Shown here in pieces: positions 37,201 through 47,792 of a DNA stretch of 64,000 nt (its first letter is position 1; each line of letters begins with the position of its first letter). The notes beneath the pieces are model-generated. The model was not told where the DNA came from, made no database searches, and saw only the letters and a program-made list of their open reading frames with translations. The stretch is taken from assembly GCA_947000775.1 (NCBI GenBank), contig CAMQGK010000565.1:4655001-4719000 (forward strand), written 5' to 3'. The position numbers and the translations under genes are program-made. The DNA is from Pterois miles. Lineage: Eukaryota > Chordata > Actinopteri > Perciformes > Scorpaenidae.

Positions 37201-40200
37201 ACACTACTTTAAGACGGCAGCTGCTGATGGCGATACCAACCTTAGTTTCCCCAACAACAGCTTTGAGTGGCAGGTACTTCTCCACCCACACAAAACCGCA
37301 AAGAACTTTTCTTGTATTTTGTGCAAAAATGCATAACAAAAATATGCAAATTTTCCATTGTGGCCTTTTCTAATAATAAACTAGTACTCTTTAGTGTAAG
37401 TCGAATTGGAATCTCTTGAATATCGTCAAGGCAGAGTTTCCATCTGTAAGATGTTAGACCCGATGACAAGTCTTTTTTGACGGGGGCCCGTTTCAGGCCA
37501 GCAACAAACTGATGGCATTAAAAAAAAAGACACAGCGGGAGGTCAACTTAGGCTCGGCACGCCGTCGGGTTGGCAGGACACTGGTGGAAACCCTGATTGA
37601 GGCACTACAGCCGCAACATCACTCATTATTCTTATTCTGCTGCTCTGTTAGTGAGTGGGAGCCTGAGAAATAACAGAACATATCAAGCTTGGCATGCAAC
37701 ACAGCTGGAACGGACCCTTGAAGGAATCTCCAAATGAAGCATTTGGTTTCAGGGTCAGAGAGTTTATATACAGTGTGTGAACGGCTGTTGCAAAGAAATT
37801 TGTCAAGGCTCTTATCATAAATACTGTTATGTGAAAAGTTTGAATAAGATGAGTGAGTCAATTTTCCCTTTGGCCAAGACTCACAATTTTCCTTCAGAAA
37901 TATTCAAACTGTCTGAGAGAACTGTGTCTGAGGGATGGTCTCCAAACCAGGGTTGAAATCTTAGAGGGGACCATCAGGTCATTCAACATCAAAAAAATGA
38001 CCATTCATTCTACATGCTGCCACGTTGTCAACCATTAGGCTTTCCACTGATGGCCAAAAGCAACAGCTAACGTAACGTGTGACGTGACCCACATCAATCA
38101 GCTGTTAAATAGACTTTAACGAGACACCGTAGTGCTTTTTACAAGCGGGGAGACAGGTGAGAGGTCTGGAAGACGTCAACAATGAAAAAGCCTTACATCA
38201 CCACTGGCTCTGGTTCAGCCTTTGTTTTATGGACCCCACAGGATGATGATGCTGCTGCTAGGAGTAGTAGTCTGTCCCACACCCACTATCCAGTTCAAAA
38301 GGAGAATATCTGACACCATTAAATCACTGACTTCAGCAGCTTCAGCCCATTAAGTCAGTTTAGGGTACGCTGAATAGCTGAACTCTGTCTGCCCTGTGAG
38401 GAAGAGAGACACTTTTAAATCACACGCTTTGGTGAAAGGACAAAGACTGACAAGGGTTCAGCAGCTTTTAGCCAGGGTTAAGTCATTAAGGCTAATTATC
38501 CTCATATGTATGCATAGCAAAATAGCTGTTTATGCATTCCAACTTGAAAACTGCAATGAGTACTTGTTTTTAGACGGCACCTATGGTAAACTTGCCAAAA
38601 GGCTAGATGTGAGCATCCTCGCAGGCTGATGTGCCTTTTGATTAATTCAACAGTTTTTATACGCAGCATTACTGCAGCATTACCTCATCCTAATAGCTCA
38701 TTAGACAAGCTCATTTTCAAGGTCAGCACCTTAGCTAATAGCTTATCAGCAAAGCCCTAGCATTGACTTTCCCAGATAATCGCAAATATTTACAAAGTCA
38801 ACATTCCTTACATGGGAAACAGAAATATTCCTTGCAATGTATCAGCTCTCTGGAAGCAGTGAATACAATAATAATAAGACATCTCATTTTTAAAAAAACT
38901 GTTTATATGGTAGCATAAAGAACACACTAGAAATAAACCATTTCAAAATCTGCAAAAATAACACATTTATAAAATGCAAAATTTGTATTTAAGTGGGCAT
39001 GTCTGTAAAGGGGAGACTCGATGGCGAGCAGTCACATTTTTAAGAGGATTATTAAAAATCAGTATAGTGTTTGGGAGAACTGGTACAGTCACACAACATA
39101 ATATTGTGATATTCATATGTAACATATTTTCTTACACCCCTGTAGACCATTTTTCTGGTTATATGGAAACAAGCAAGCATACTATTGGAACAAATCATTG
39201 CCAAGCTACATGTTTAACGTGCACACAAGCCTACAAATAGTCACACGGCACACACAAGGTTGCTGGGGAGATGCTGATGATTGTTCCTGCCTCATAGATC
39301 AAATACCCTGACAGGAGGAAATGCCTTGTGGCTTGATATAAGATGACAGTGTCACTGTGTTCTGCGCCTTTATTATCTACCACCTTGCAACGAGCCACAG
39401 ATCGAAGCCTGATACAAAAACAACTCTTCATAACTCTGATGACAGTTGGTCGACCTGGCTGATGTTGTGTTGCATGCAACAAGTGTGAAATCAAGTGAAC
39501 TCAAAATCAGTCACTTCATCTGCACTAATTCATAAAAACCGGCTTTCGGTCATCAAAACAAATTTGTTTTTCAATATTCATCTGGGTAACTTCTGGAGTC
39601 CAGAGGATTACTTTAATTTCTTCTGACATCTTCCCACCTGGATGACTCACATGACACTACACTTGCTTTTGGTAGGTGTGATGTTATTGCCTGATAGCTG
39701 CAAAATGTACTCAGTATAAGCCACGACCTGGAGCTGCCAACACGAATTATATCAAGACTACAGATCCAAAACAAAACGCGACTGGGCTCCAGTTCTGCTT
39801 TGACTGCACACAGAGCTGAAGTTTTAAGACATGGCTTCCAGCCCAAACTGCACTTTATCAGGCTCCACTGACCTTCTAAAACATGGAGTGTTTTTGTGAA
39901 GGGGCGACTAGAACGGCCAAACCTGTGATGGTATAAAAAGGGGAACAATGTTGTTTATCACAAAGAATGTGACATTTGGAAAAGCCGAAGTGGGGCTGAT
40001 CTTTGTGGAGTTGAAGGTCTCGAGACATAAAAGTGTGTGTTGTGTTGAACTTTAGACCTCCACCCTTATTTCCAATCTCTCTACAACTGATGAATGTTAG
40101 CTAAACTACTGTTCATTTTGATAATTTATTCATGCAGAGGGACAACTGTGAGAGAGATAATACGAGCAGGTTTTGCCCCAGACTTCACCAAGAACATCAC

Positions 40201-40403
40201 AAACTAAAATCTGAATGTGATACTGATCTGCGTAAAGAACAAAGAACTGTTATTTAGCTTCTCCCTCTCCACAGCTGGGTCAGAGTGCAGAGCGAGCTGC
40301 AGAACCTTGTTCAAAGACGCTTCAGAAAAGGAGATGTGTGAACCTGGATTGAGAGGCAGTATTTCACATAGAAAAATGTTATTACAGACCACAAATCACA
40401 TTA

Positions 40404-40609
40404 GTCTGAATGTTCTCATTCATCCAGGTCATATTCATTCTGGCAACAATTGAATCGAAGGCAACTGGACTTAGATTTGTCTCTAAAGACGTTTCGCCCC
40501 TTATCCAAGTGGCTTTCAGTGAGACGAGTGGGGACTAGTCAGACTGTAGCGTTACGAACTGATGAAGCCAAATCTAAGTCCAGTTGCCTTTGATTCAATT
40601 GTTGCCAGC
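40404..40609. mobile_element. 206-bp fold-back insertion with 13-bp target duplication
   Basis: The 13-mer ACAAATCACATTA occurs exactly at 40391-40403 and 40610-40622 and brackets a 206-bp insert. The insert contains 39-nt inverted arms (40440-40478 and 40570-40608) with one mismatch, starting CTGGCAACAATTGAATC. Shorter paired segments, TGGCTTTCAGT and ACTGATGAAGCCA, continue inward. The minus strand contains GGATAAGGGGCGAAACGTC (40488-40506). A target duplication of variable length and a fold-back structure suggest a retroelement-derived insertion, possibly a Penelope-like terminal fragment; this is inference. Confidence 0.75.
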
Positions 40610-40622
40610 ACAAATCACATTA

Positions 40623-43299
40623 TATGCTTGTGTCAGAGATTTGTAGCTAAAAAAAAAACAAAACACACACACACAAAATAAAAACATTTTCAAAACCACA
40701 ATAATCAGATTCGCATCTGGTGTGAGTAACACTGTGTTCTTGTGTGTGTGTGTGTGTTCGCCTCTTAACCTCTGGGTCACACCTGTTACCTAGCTCAAAC
40801 CCTGGCTCAGGGCAAGGGGGAGAGGTCAAGGGTCACGGTGTCACATGACACTTCCTTCACAGATCTGTTTCTGATGCCACATATACACATGCATTCTGTC
40901 AGCCAACAAATTACCTAGTATTTATGAGTGATCTGCAAAAATACTATTCAAAAATTAAATTAATCATTATTATTTATCATTTTAATGTTATTATCATGAA
41001 ACGCTGGTGGAAAGACAAACCATGGCGGTTTTGGTGAGGCACGCACCCACACGTTTTATCGGGATTAACTACTAAGCAGCGCCTGCAGCAGTTAACAGTA
41101 TATGTTTTAGACGGGAAGAATAGCATAAACTATTTGATTTTTTTATAACTTAACAACTATTCCAATAATCAAAAATCGTGACTCATCCCTCGTATTTTTG
41201 TCACTGAATCTCCAAAATAAATGTTTATGAGATTAATTTCAGCCAGTGGACACATTTGGGAATATTTCAGTTGGCCTACTATGGAAATATAAGCATGAAT
41301 AAAGTGTTGAATCAGTTACGATGAAATGGCAGGATGGTCAGAGCAGCAGCCATTTTCACGTGTACCATTGCCATAGCGACCATTGTCGAGGGCTGACTTC
41401 AGAGCTCTGTATTAACTAAACCAACTTGCAGAAAGTGGCGGACTCACTGATGTGACGACGACTAAAGACGCAGCGGAGTAGTAACACCACAAAGCATAGC
41501 GAGCCAGAGAAAGTTCAACAAATTGGACAACTTAATGCTTCAATCACACTCTCGCTACAGCAGACAGCCCATTGCCATCGCCATATAAGTGACAACTCTC
41601 ATGTGTTCTGTTGCCACCTTAACAACTAACAACAACTGCCATTTTCTTTCATATAATTTAGTTTACCACACTTCAATGACCCTTCTACTCCTATTATATT
41701 TCTGCCGTTTCTACCAATAACAATTGCAAACATTTGAAATTCAGGAAAACTTTTATGCAATTTAATGTAGAGCGACTGTGCATAATTTCATGTCTTTGAA
41801 GATGATTTAAGTGTGCACTGATACATAATTCAATAGTTTCCTCCTTCAAATTAACCAATACCATCCTTTTCTTCAATGCCAAAGTTATAACTGAGTGTGT
41901 TCAATGCTTTCAAAAGGAAGATTTGCTATGTAATAATAAACCTGCAGCACTAGCTGACAGAAGCAAACAAGCAGAGCGTTTCTGCTTTATCATTCCAAAT
42001 AGAAAGATAAGACTTAGGTTTATTGCATAAACAATAACTGGCATCCACTTCCTAAACATCATGTCTTATCAAGTGATAAGTCTCAGTTCAGGTGAAGCTC
42101 TGGGTCACTGATCTCTTTGGCAAACCGAAACTTTTTCTTCCCTGTTCACAACGTGAAAGGATGATTGTGAACGTCTCGCTGCACTTATATTTCATGATAT
42201 TCCTCGAGGCCAGTGAGTCATCTATGACATCCCTTTACAACACAAAAAGAGCCTATTGTAATGAGAGAGGTAATTTATGTCACATTTAAGTCATCTCTTC
42301 TTATAGCCTAAACCGCTGTAATACTTCGCATAGATCAATACAACAGCTGAATGTCGGCGACAGGCAAACACAAAAGTGAAAAGCAAATAGAATATTTGTC
42401 ACTGCTGAGCAGCTGCCACGAAAGAAACAAATGTCATGAAATGTTCTGCTCATTTAGGCGTGTATCCTACAACCGTCAGACTTTATCTCCATCAGTCAAG
42501 GATGCAAAAACCTCTTGGAGCCCCGAGAAACAGAAAGATCAAGATCACCACAAAACACTGTCTTCCTGTGGCTCCCACAAAGAATGTCAGGTATGTTCAC
42601 AATTCAGAAATGAAGGAAACGATCCAGCAAATATTTGTCCCACGTACTTTGGGGACAAGCGTCCGCGGGACACTTATCAGAACCTGTAATCTCTGCAGAT
42701 CCGCCTCCCCATCCGCTTTAAACAGGTGAAGAAGTAACAATGCCAGACGCCTGCCTTTGTTGACACTATAAACTAAAGAGTCGTAATCAAAACAAGGAGC
42801 GAGGAGCAAGTAAAAACACGAACTGACAACTACAAGTCCCACAGTGAACGCACACAGAAGATCTCATTTATCAAGAGCTCAGTGTCTATTTTGAATGGGC
42901 AGAGGTTTAGAGCAGCAATGCACCTAAACTTTCACTGGCCTGAACTTGTGACACCGAAACTAAAGAATGTTTCACTTTCACAAACACATCCTTCGCATGA
43001 AGAGAAGGGTTTCTTGTTGTTGTTATTGCAGAAAATGGATTTCTGCAGAAAATGCAACCAGGATTTGACTGATAAGGATTTTGGGAGCTGTGATACTGTT
43101 GTTTGGGTTGAGAATGTTTTGTAGATCTTTCAACCCACATGCTCGTGTCCATTTAGCAATCCACCTTGAGATCAGGGTTTGGCCCACAGATGTAATGTGT
43201 GACTGGGCAACACAAGACGAGCAATTATCTGGCTGATAATTACAATATTTACAGAGCATGTTGTGCTCTCCACTGCTGCATTATCTCTCAACTCTTACA
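40623..43299. other. No gene recognised
   Basis: Short open frames only, none with recognisable domains. A short GT/CA-rich patch lies at 40660-40760. Confidence 0.55.
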
Positions 43300-43370
43300 C
43301 CTAGAACTGAAACGATGAGCCGATTGACTAGGCTAGTCGATTGACAAAAAAATGAGTCAGCAAAATTGAA
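43300..43370. repeat. Short hAT-like terminal fragment
   Basis: AGAACTGAAACGATGAGCCG and GGCTAGTCGATTGAC resemble the end of a common fish MITE with GATTAGTCGATT repeats. The rest is missing. Confidence 0.35.
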
Positions 43371-43669
43371 AAGCAAAAATGACAAACATTTACTGCATTT
43401 TAAATGTAAGATTTTTCTGTTTTTCTTGGAGATATATGATAGTAAAGAAATGCCTCTGGATTGGGAGACTGAACAAAACAAGGAACTATTCCAAAGTTTT
43501 CTCCCTGACCTGGAAACGAATTTCCCTCCTGTTCTGAACAATAAAACCAAAATGTTTCTGCCGTTCTTGCATGCAGTCTGGTGCCTACCTGAGAATAACA
43601 GGAACCAGAATAACATTTTTGATTAAACTATGTCTTATCATCAAACTGACTACACAACAGGATTTATTC

Positions 43670-43987
43670 TAGGGATGCACAATTTTGAAAAAATATCTCA
43701 TTACGCTTATTTTGACTGATATTGCAATTGCAATATGATTTGGAATATCAGAGTATGATCACTTTTGCATCATTATTTTCATTGTCACTGAAACAACATG
43801 CTAAAGGGATTATGGTGTGATTTTGGCAGGGATCTGTACTAAAAGAGGTTTTCTAAGCCTGTTATTTATTATTGTCACCTTTAACAAACATTGCCATTTG
43901 TTTCTCATGTTTGATTTGAAAATTGCCGAAGGCCATACAGCGATTTCAATAAAATTTCTTCTTCAATTTTAAAATTGTGCAGCCCTA
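43670..43987. mobile_element. hAT-type MITE, 318 bp, perfect 8-bp TSD
   Basis: The ends are TAGGGATGCACAATTTTGAA and, reversed, TAGGGCTGCACAATTTTAAA. They are immediately flanked by identical 8-mers ATTTATTC (43662-43669 and 43988-43995). An 8-bp duplication with TAGGG termini is the hAT signature. The interior has no coding capacity. Confidence 0.88.
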
Positions 43988-44720
43988 ATTTATTCCTGAA
44001 TCTTTAGCAGCTGTCTGTGAGGTCAAACAGTCTCATTTAACGGTTCAGAACTCACAGAGATTTTGACAGGTGAAAATATCACCTTTAAAAAATATTCGTC
44101 TCTCCTACAACCTCCAATTTGCTCATTTAGACACCTGCATAAAAAATGTCATTTCTCTTATCACTTGTCATATTCAATCTCCATTTTTAGGTACCTAGCA
44201 ATTTAGAGAAGCAATTAATTATAGAAAATTAAACACAGCACTGATACTGGTGCATTTTCGGTGTTATTTAATCCCCAGGGCAATAATTTCAGTCTCCGTT
44301 TTGATTTTCCAGGGCCAGAGGGAATGCTCTAAACATGCCTCTGATAAAAATTATTACTGGTATTAAAGTCAGAATGTAGACAGCTCCTTTATGTAACACT
44401 AGCTAACACGTTCCCACTCTGGAGTCTGTGTAAATGGCTCATCATGAGGGTAATGTTGGTGTTCAGGGTCAGCATGACTTTAGGAGCCACAGCTTGAAGA
44501 CAGGTATATGATGATGTATGTGATATCTATGATGGAAAAGGAACAAGGCAGTATGATGCCCTACACCTGTTAACAGGTAGGGTGCGGGGAACTTAAAGAC
44601 CCCATATCATGCTCATTTTCAGGTTCATACTTAATAATAATAGTTAATATAATAATAGTAATTTATAATATAATATAATTTATAATATATATATTTATAA
44701 TATATATAATATAATAATAG

Positions 44721-44938
44721 GGGCTGCACGGTGGTGTAGTGGTTAGCGCTGTCGCCTCAAAGGAAGAGGGTCGCAGGTTCGATTTCAGCTTTCGGGTTTT
44801 TTTTGTGGAGTTTTTATTTTTTCCCTGTAGAAAGGGGGTTTTTTTCCGTATTCTTCCTTTTTCCCCCACCGTAAAAAAAAATGTTTTTTATTTTATTTAA
44901 TAATTATAAATTCCTGTGGGTGGGGATGGAGGGGGAAT

Positions 44939-44978
<40 letters not shown>

Positions 44979-45091
44979 ATAGGGATGGGAAATTTACCAG
45001 GGTTGAATTTACCTTTCCTTTTATCTAAGCTGGAATTGATTTCCTCCCCCCCCCCACAAAAAAAAAAAGGGAAAAGAAAGAAAAGAGAAGA
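44721..45091 (+). mobile_element. tRNA-derived SINE with corrupted body
   Basis: The first 70 bp are normal: GGGCTGCACGGTGGTGTAGTG (pol III A-box region), GCGCTGTCGCCTCA and GCAGGTTCGATTTCAGC (B box). After that the sequence still aligns column by column with the intact copy at 14668-15040, but most G and C positions have become runs of T, A, G or C, including 37 consecutive Ts at 44941-44977. The 15-mer ATAATATAATAATAG flanks both sides (ends 44720; starts 45092), giving a SINE-type target duplication and a normal length of about 370 bp. Confidence 0.7.
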
Positions 45092-45140
45092 TAATATAAT
45101 AATAGTAATTTCTCTTTCTACTAGAACATGTTTACATGCT

Positions 45141-45172
45141 ATTTTGTTTATATATATATATATATATATACA

Positions 45173-45224
<52 letters not shown>
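45141..45224. repeat. (AT)n microsatellite
   Basis: A run of AT dinucleotides interrupted once by ACACTT near 45170. It lies inside the MITE host element and makes long spurious frames on both strands. Confidence 0.97.
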
Positions 45225-45225
<1 letters not shown>

Positions 45226-45368
45226 CATACATATTTTCCTCATAATCTCGGTCTGAAACACACCGTTTTAGGGCATTTCGAAAGGAACTGCCTTGCAAGG
45301 CAACCGTTTGGGTCCAAGTTTGCTTGATGGTCAGCTGATGTCATTTATATACACTTCAACCAGTAATA

Positions 45369-45787
45369 TGGTGCCTTCAAATGGGGTCGTGTTTACCGTG
45401 TTCACGAGAAGAGTCCATATGAACATCCCCCTCTTGTGGTGTTCACGACCTCGCAAAGTGGAAAGTTTCTGAAATATCAGAGTTTATATGTTGTGACGTG
45501 TTTGTTGATGTTGTCAGAAATAGCGCCATTAATGTATTGTGTCTTCGTAATTTTATAATAGGTCCGAGGAAAATGTTGATGTTCCCAATGGCCTCGTCTT
45601 TCCCCTCTGTCATTTTGCCTTTGCATTTCCTGCACTATGTTATCCACTTGCTACCTTGCTAAATTGTTAGCCTCTGTGGCTTCTAGACTCGGACAGTAAC
45701 TTTAATATTGCCGTTTCTTAGCAGCGGTGTCCTTCATGACTTCACGACTTCCCATCTCGTAAACAAGATTTCCATTTGAAGGCACCA
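45369..45787. mobile_element. Second inverted-repeat element nested in the MITE
   Basis: The left end TGGTGCCTTCAAATGG is the exact reverse complement of the right end CCATTTGAAGGCACCA. The 419-bp insert has no coding capacity and sits within the larger MITE. Direct flanking repeats are too short to name a superfamily. Confidence 0.65.
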
Positions 45788-46309
45788 AATGTACATTTGT
45801 GACATCACAAATGGACAGAAATGCTGACGGCTTGTTTCACTGGCACAGTTTACCACATGTATGTACCGCATGTGCGCATTTCTCTGCGGATTACGCATCC
45901 GGATACTGTCACAGTATTTATATAAACCCCTTTCATGGTATGAACGATGTGAAAATCTCACTTTTTTAACAATATGGGACCTTTAAGGAATAAACTACAG
46001 CTTTAAATTAATATTTATTTTAGATAACCTCCAGTCGAGAGGATGATTTATTTATTTGGCAAAGCAGTATAACCCTCAGGGGTATAAATGTGCATGTTAC
46101 ATCACAGACACACTTGATGACAGTGTAATGAAATTCCTGTTTAATTGGTGTGTTGTTGCTGCATAGCCTACAGCAATACATACACAACAAAGTACAGCAG
46201 TGTTTGCTCTGCAGGTCTTAGGGTGATAATGTGGCTACAGTAATCCAGATCCCTATGCATGTCCTTATCATATTAACATTTAGGGCGGTGAAATATCTGA
46301 AATGAAGCC

Positions 46310-47050
46310 ATCTCCTGGTTCCCTCTAAAAGCCCCGTGGTGGTCCCCCGGACCCCCGGTTTGGTCGGGCTCCTTTCCAAACCAGGTGCGCGCTAAACTAA
46401 CTTTTGAGCAAAACCCAAACACGAGCAGCATCGACTGAGCACACCGAGCTGTTCCCCGGTACAGTCGAGCGGTGACAGCAGCAGCTAGTTATGTCGCAAC
46501 GGTACGAAGTCAGTCGGTGCTCAGCTATGACTCAATACCGTCACAGCGGCTACAAACTTCTCCGCCGTCTTCGCATCCCCGGACGTGGACTACATTATCC
46601 ACATTGTACAGTTAGCGGTAACTCACAGAGCCATTAGCTTACCCGTAGAGACACATTTGCTGTACAAACTGGAACTTGGCAGCCGAAACAAACTGACTAG
46701 ACTTGTGGCTGAGACACTTTGAATATGAAGGGGGGAAATGAACCCTGAGCTAACTTTTCCTTACCTTTCACACGCCGACTGTCTCCCCGCAGACGCTACC
46801 GCTTCTTGGCAGCCATAAATCCCGGTTCTGACAACGTCGTGTTCAGCAGGAATAACGCAAAAAACAAAATCCGAGTGTGCGCGGCTCAACTCTTGCCAGT
46901 GCCAGTGATTTCTCAGCTCCTCTCTGCGTGGCTCACGGTAACAGCCGCTGCAGTTTTTTCCACCAGGCTGGCGCGGGAGCGAGCGCGCTGGGATACTGGG
47001 CAGGCCGGGAGAACCGCGTGAACGCGCAATTTACAAGGCACACCAAAAAC
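46310..47050 (-). promoter_or_regulatory. CpG-island-like promoter region
   Basis: This block is visibly richer in G+C and CpG than the flanking AT-rich DNA, with clusters such as CCCCCGGACCCCCGG, GGTGCGCGC, GAGCGAGCGCGC and GAACGCGCAA. No TATA box is evident on either side, as expected of a CpG-type vertebrate promoter. It lies about 8 kb beyond the hmg20a polyadenylation signal, so it should serve the next gene. A strong splice donor on the minus strand (46764/46763) suggests transcription toward lower coordinates. The gene is not identified. Human HMG20A neighbours PEAK1 and LINGO1 (knowledge of human 15q24), but nothing here matches either. Confidence 0.55.
46765..47000 (-). other. Candidate untranslated first exon
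   Basis: On the minus strand this CpG-rich segment ends GTGTGAAAG|GTAAGG, a near-consensus 5' splice site. It contains one ATG at 46815-46817 reading MAAKKR and then stop, followed by stops in the other frames, so the exon looks like a 5' UTR with a very short upstream ORF. The 5' boundary is arbitrary. Opposite reading: on the plus strand the sequence before 46793 resembles an acceptor (CTGTCTCCCCGCAG), so a plus-strand exon cannot be excluded, but no conserved coding follows it. Confidence 0.4.
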
Positions 47051-47555
47051 CGCCTGTAATACATGCGTGGTAAAAGTGGACATAAAGTCAAGACATCCAC
47101 ACTGTTTGCCCTGCATTTACATTTAAGACAAACTAGTAGCCTATTTTGTCACGTTATGCAATTTGCAGTTCGGTATACTTCGTCTTAGGATGTCAAAAAG
47201 TTCAAAATGCATTGAATTGAATGTATTGTTTATTGCTTTTTTCATTCTAATGCCTTTCTTTGTTTGAATTGCCATTGTGTTGTGCCTAATGCTGGATCTT
47301 CATCACTGCAATGTGTCCTGCACAACAGGTGCAATTAATAACATAGCTGCATTTAATACAGATTTAGGAACATCAGTATTGTTTATTACACGCTATTCAC
47401 ACTTTGACAATCCAAAATATCTGCTGAGAAAAAATATGAAAATTTGAAAATGTGATCTGCATATGTAATGTCATGCATATCTTTATCAGATGAGAGATGA
47501 CATATGTTATAGGCTAGTCAGTAGTGGTCAGTGTCCAGTGGTAGAAAAGTACATT

Positions 47556-47727
47556 TGAAGAAGACACACTTTATTGATCCCCTGAGGAGAAATTCAATTT
47601 TTTACTCTTTTGTTATTTTTTACACAGTCCACAAGTGCCTCGAGCAGTTGGGCAGTTGCTCAAGGGCACCTCTCCAGCTACCAGTTCACATATGGGGACT
47701 TGAACCGGTACTCTCCGGAGGAGGCCT
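47556..47727 (-). mobile_element. tRNA-derived SINE, internally deleted copy 3
   Basis: Tail CTTTATTGATCCCCTGAGGA, body CTCAAGGGCACCTCTCCAGC and B-box region GGACTTGAACCGGTACTCTC identify the family. The middle and the A-box end are missing. It is directly followed by a LINE fragment. Confidence 0.7.
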
Positions 47728-47792
47728 CGGGGAAGACCCAGGACTAGGTGGAGAGATTATATCTGCACACTGGCCTGAAAACGCCCTCCACA
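47728..47792 (+). mobile_element. Short LINE fragment
   Basis: GACCCAGGACTAGGTGGAGA followed by GATTATATCTGCACACTGGC matches the LINE fragment at 17090-17556 and encodes the same RPRTRWRDYI stretch in the plus direction. Only about 60 bp remain, fused to a truncated SINE. Confidence 0.65.

Larger units (their letters stand above)
33375..40390. other. No gene recognised; mostly unique non-coding DNA
   Basis: Only a few repeat fragments (34258, 36720, 37013) break this stretch. 36030-36185 and 38455-38800 are repeat-poor, with TAATTA/ATTAAT clusters, and are candidate conserved non-coding elements. The reading frames near 35118, 38396 and 39613 lack domains or splice context. Confidence 0.5.
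44594..45985. mobile_element. MITE host element, interrupted by other insertions
   Basis: The left end TTAAAGACCCCATATCATG and the right end ATATGGGACCTTTAA are inverted repeats with two mismatches in 15 positions. The next blocks (CTCATTTTCAGGTTCATACT; CTACTAGAACATGTTTACAT; GTCTGAAACACACCGTTTTA) belong together in a common fish MITE, but here a SINE, an AT microsatellite and a second inverted-repeat element separate them. GGAAC and GGAAT flank the ends as a possible decayed target duplication. Confidence 0.65.

Noticed and set aside
44897..45298. Frames of 109 and 133 codons on opposite strands
   Set aside because: They cross homopolymers and AT repeats in the corrupted SINE region and have no protein-like composition.
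46806..47021. 71-codon plus-strand frame in the CpG block
   Set aside because: CpG-rich DNA has few stops by composition. It has no ATG at its start and no known domain, and the minus-strand donor is the stronger signal.
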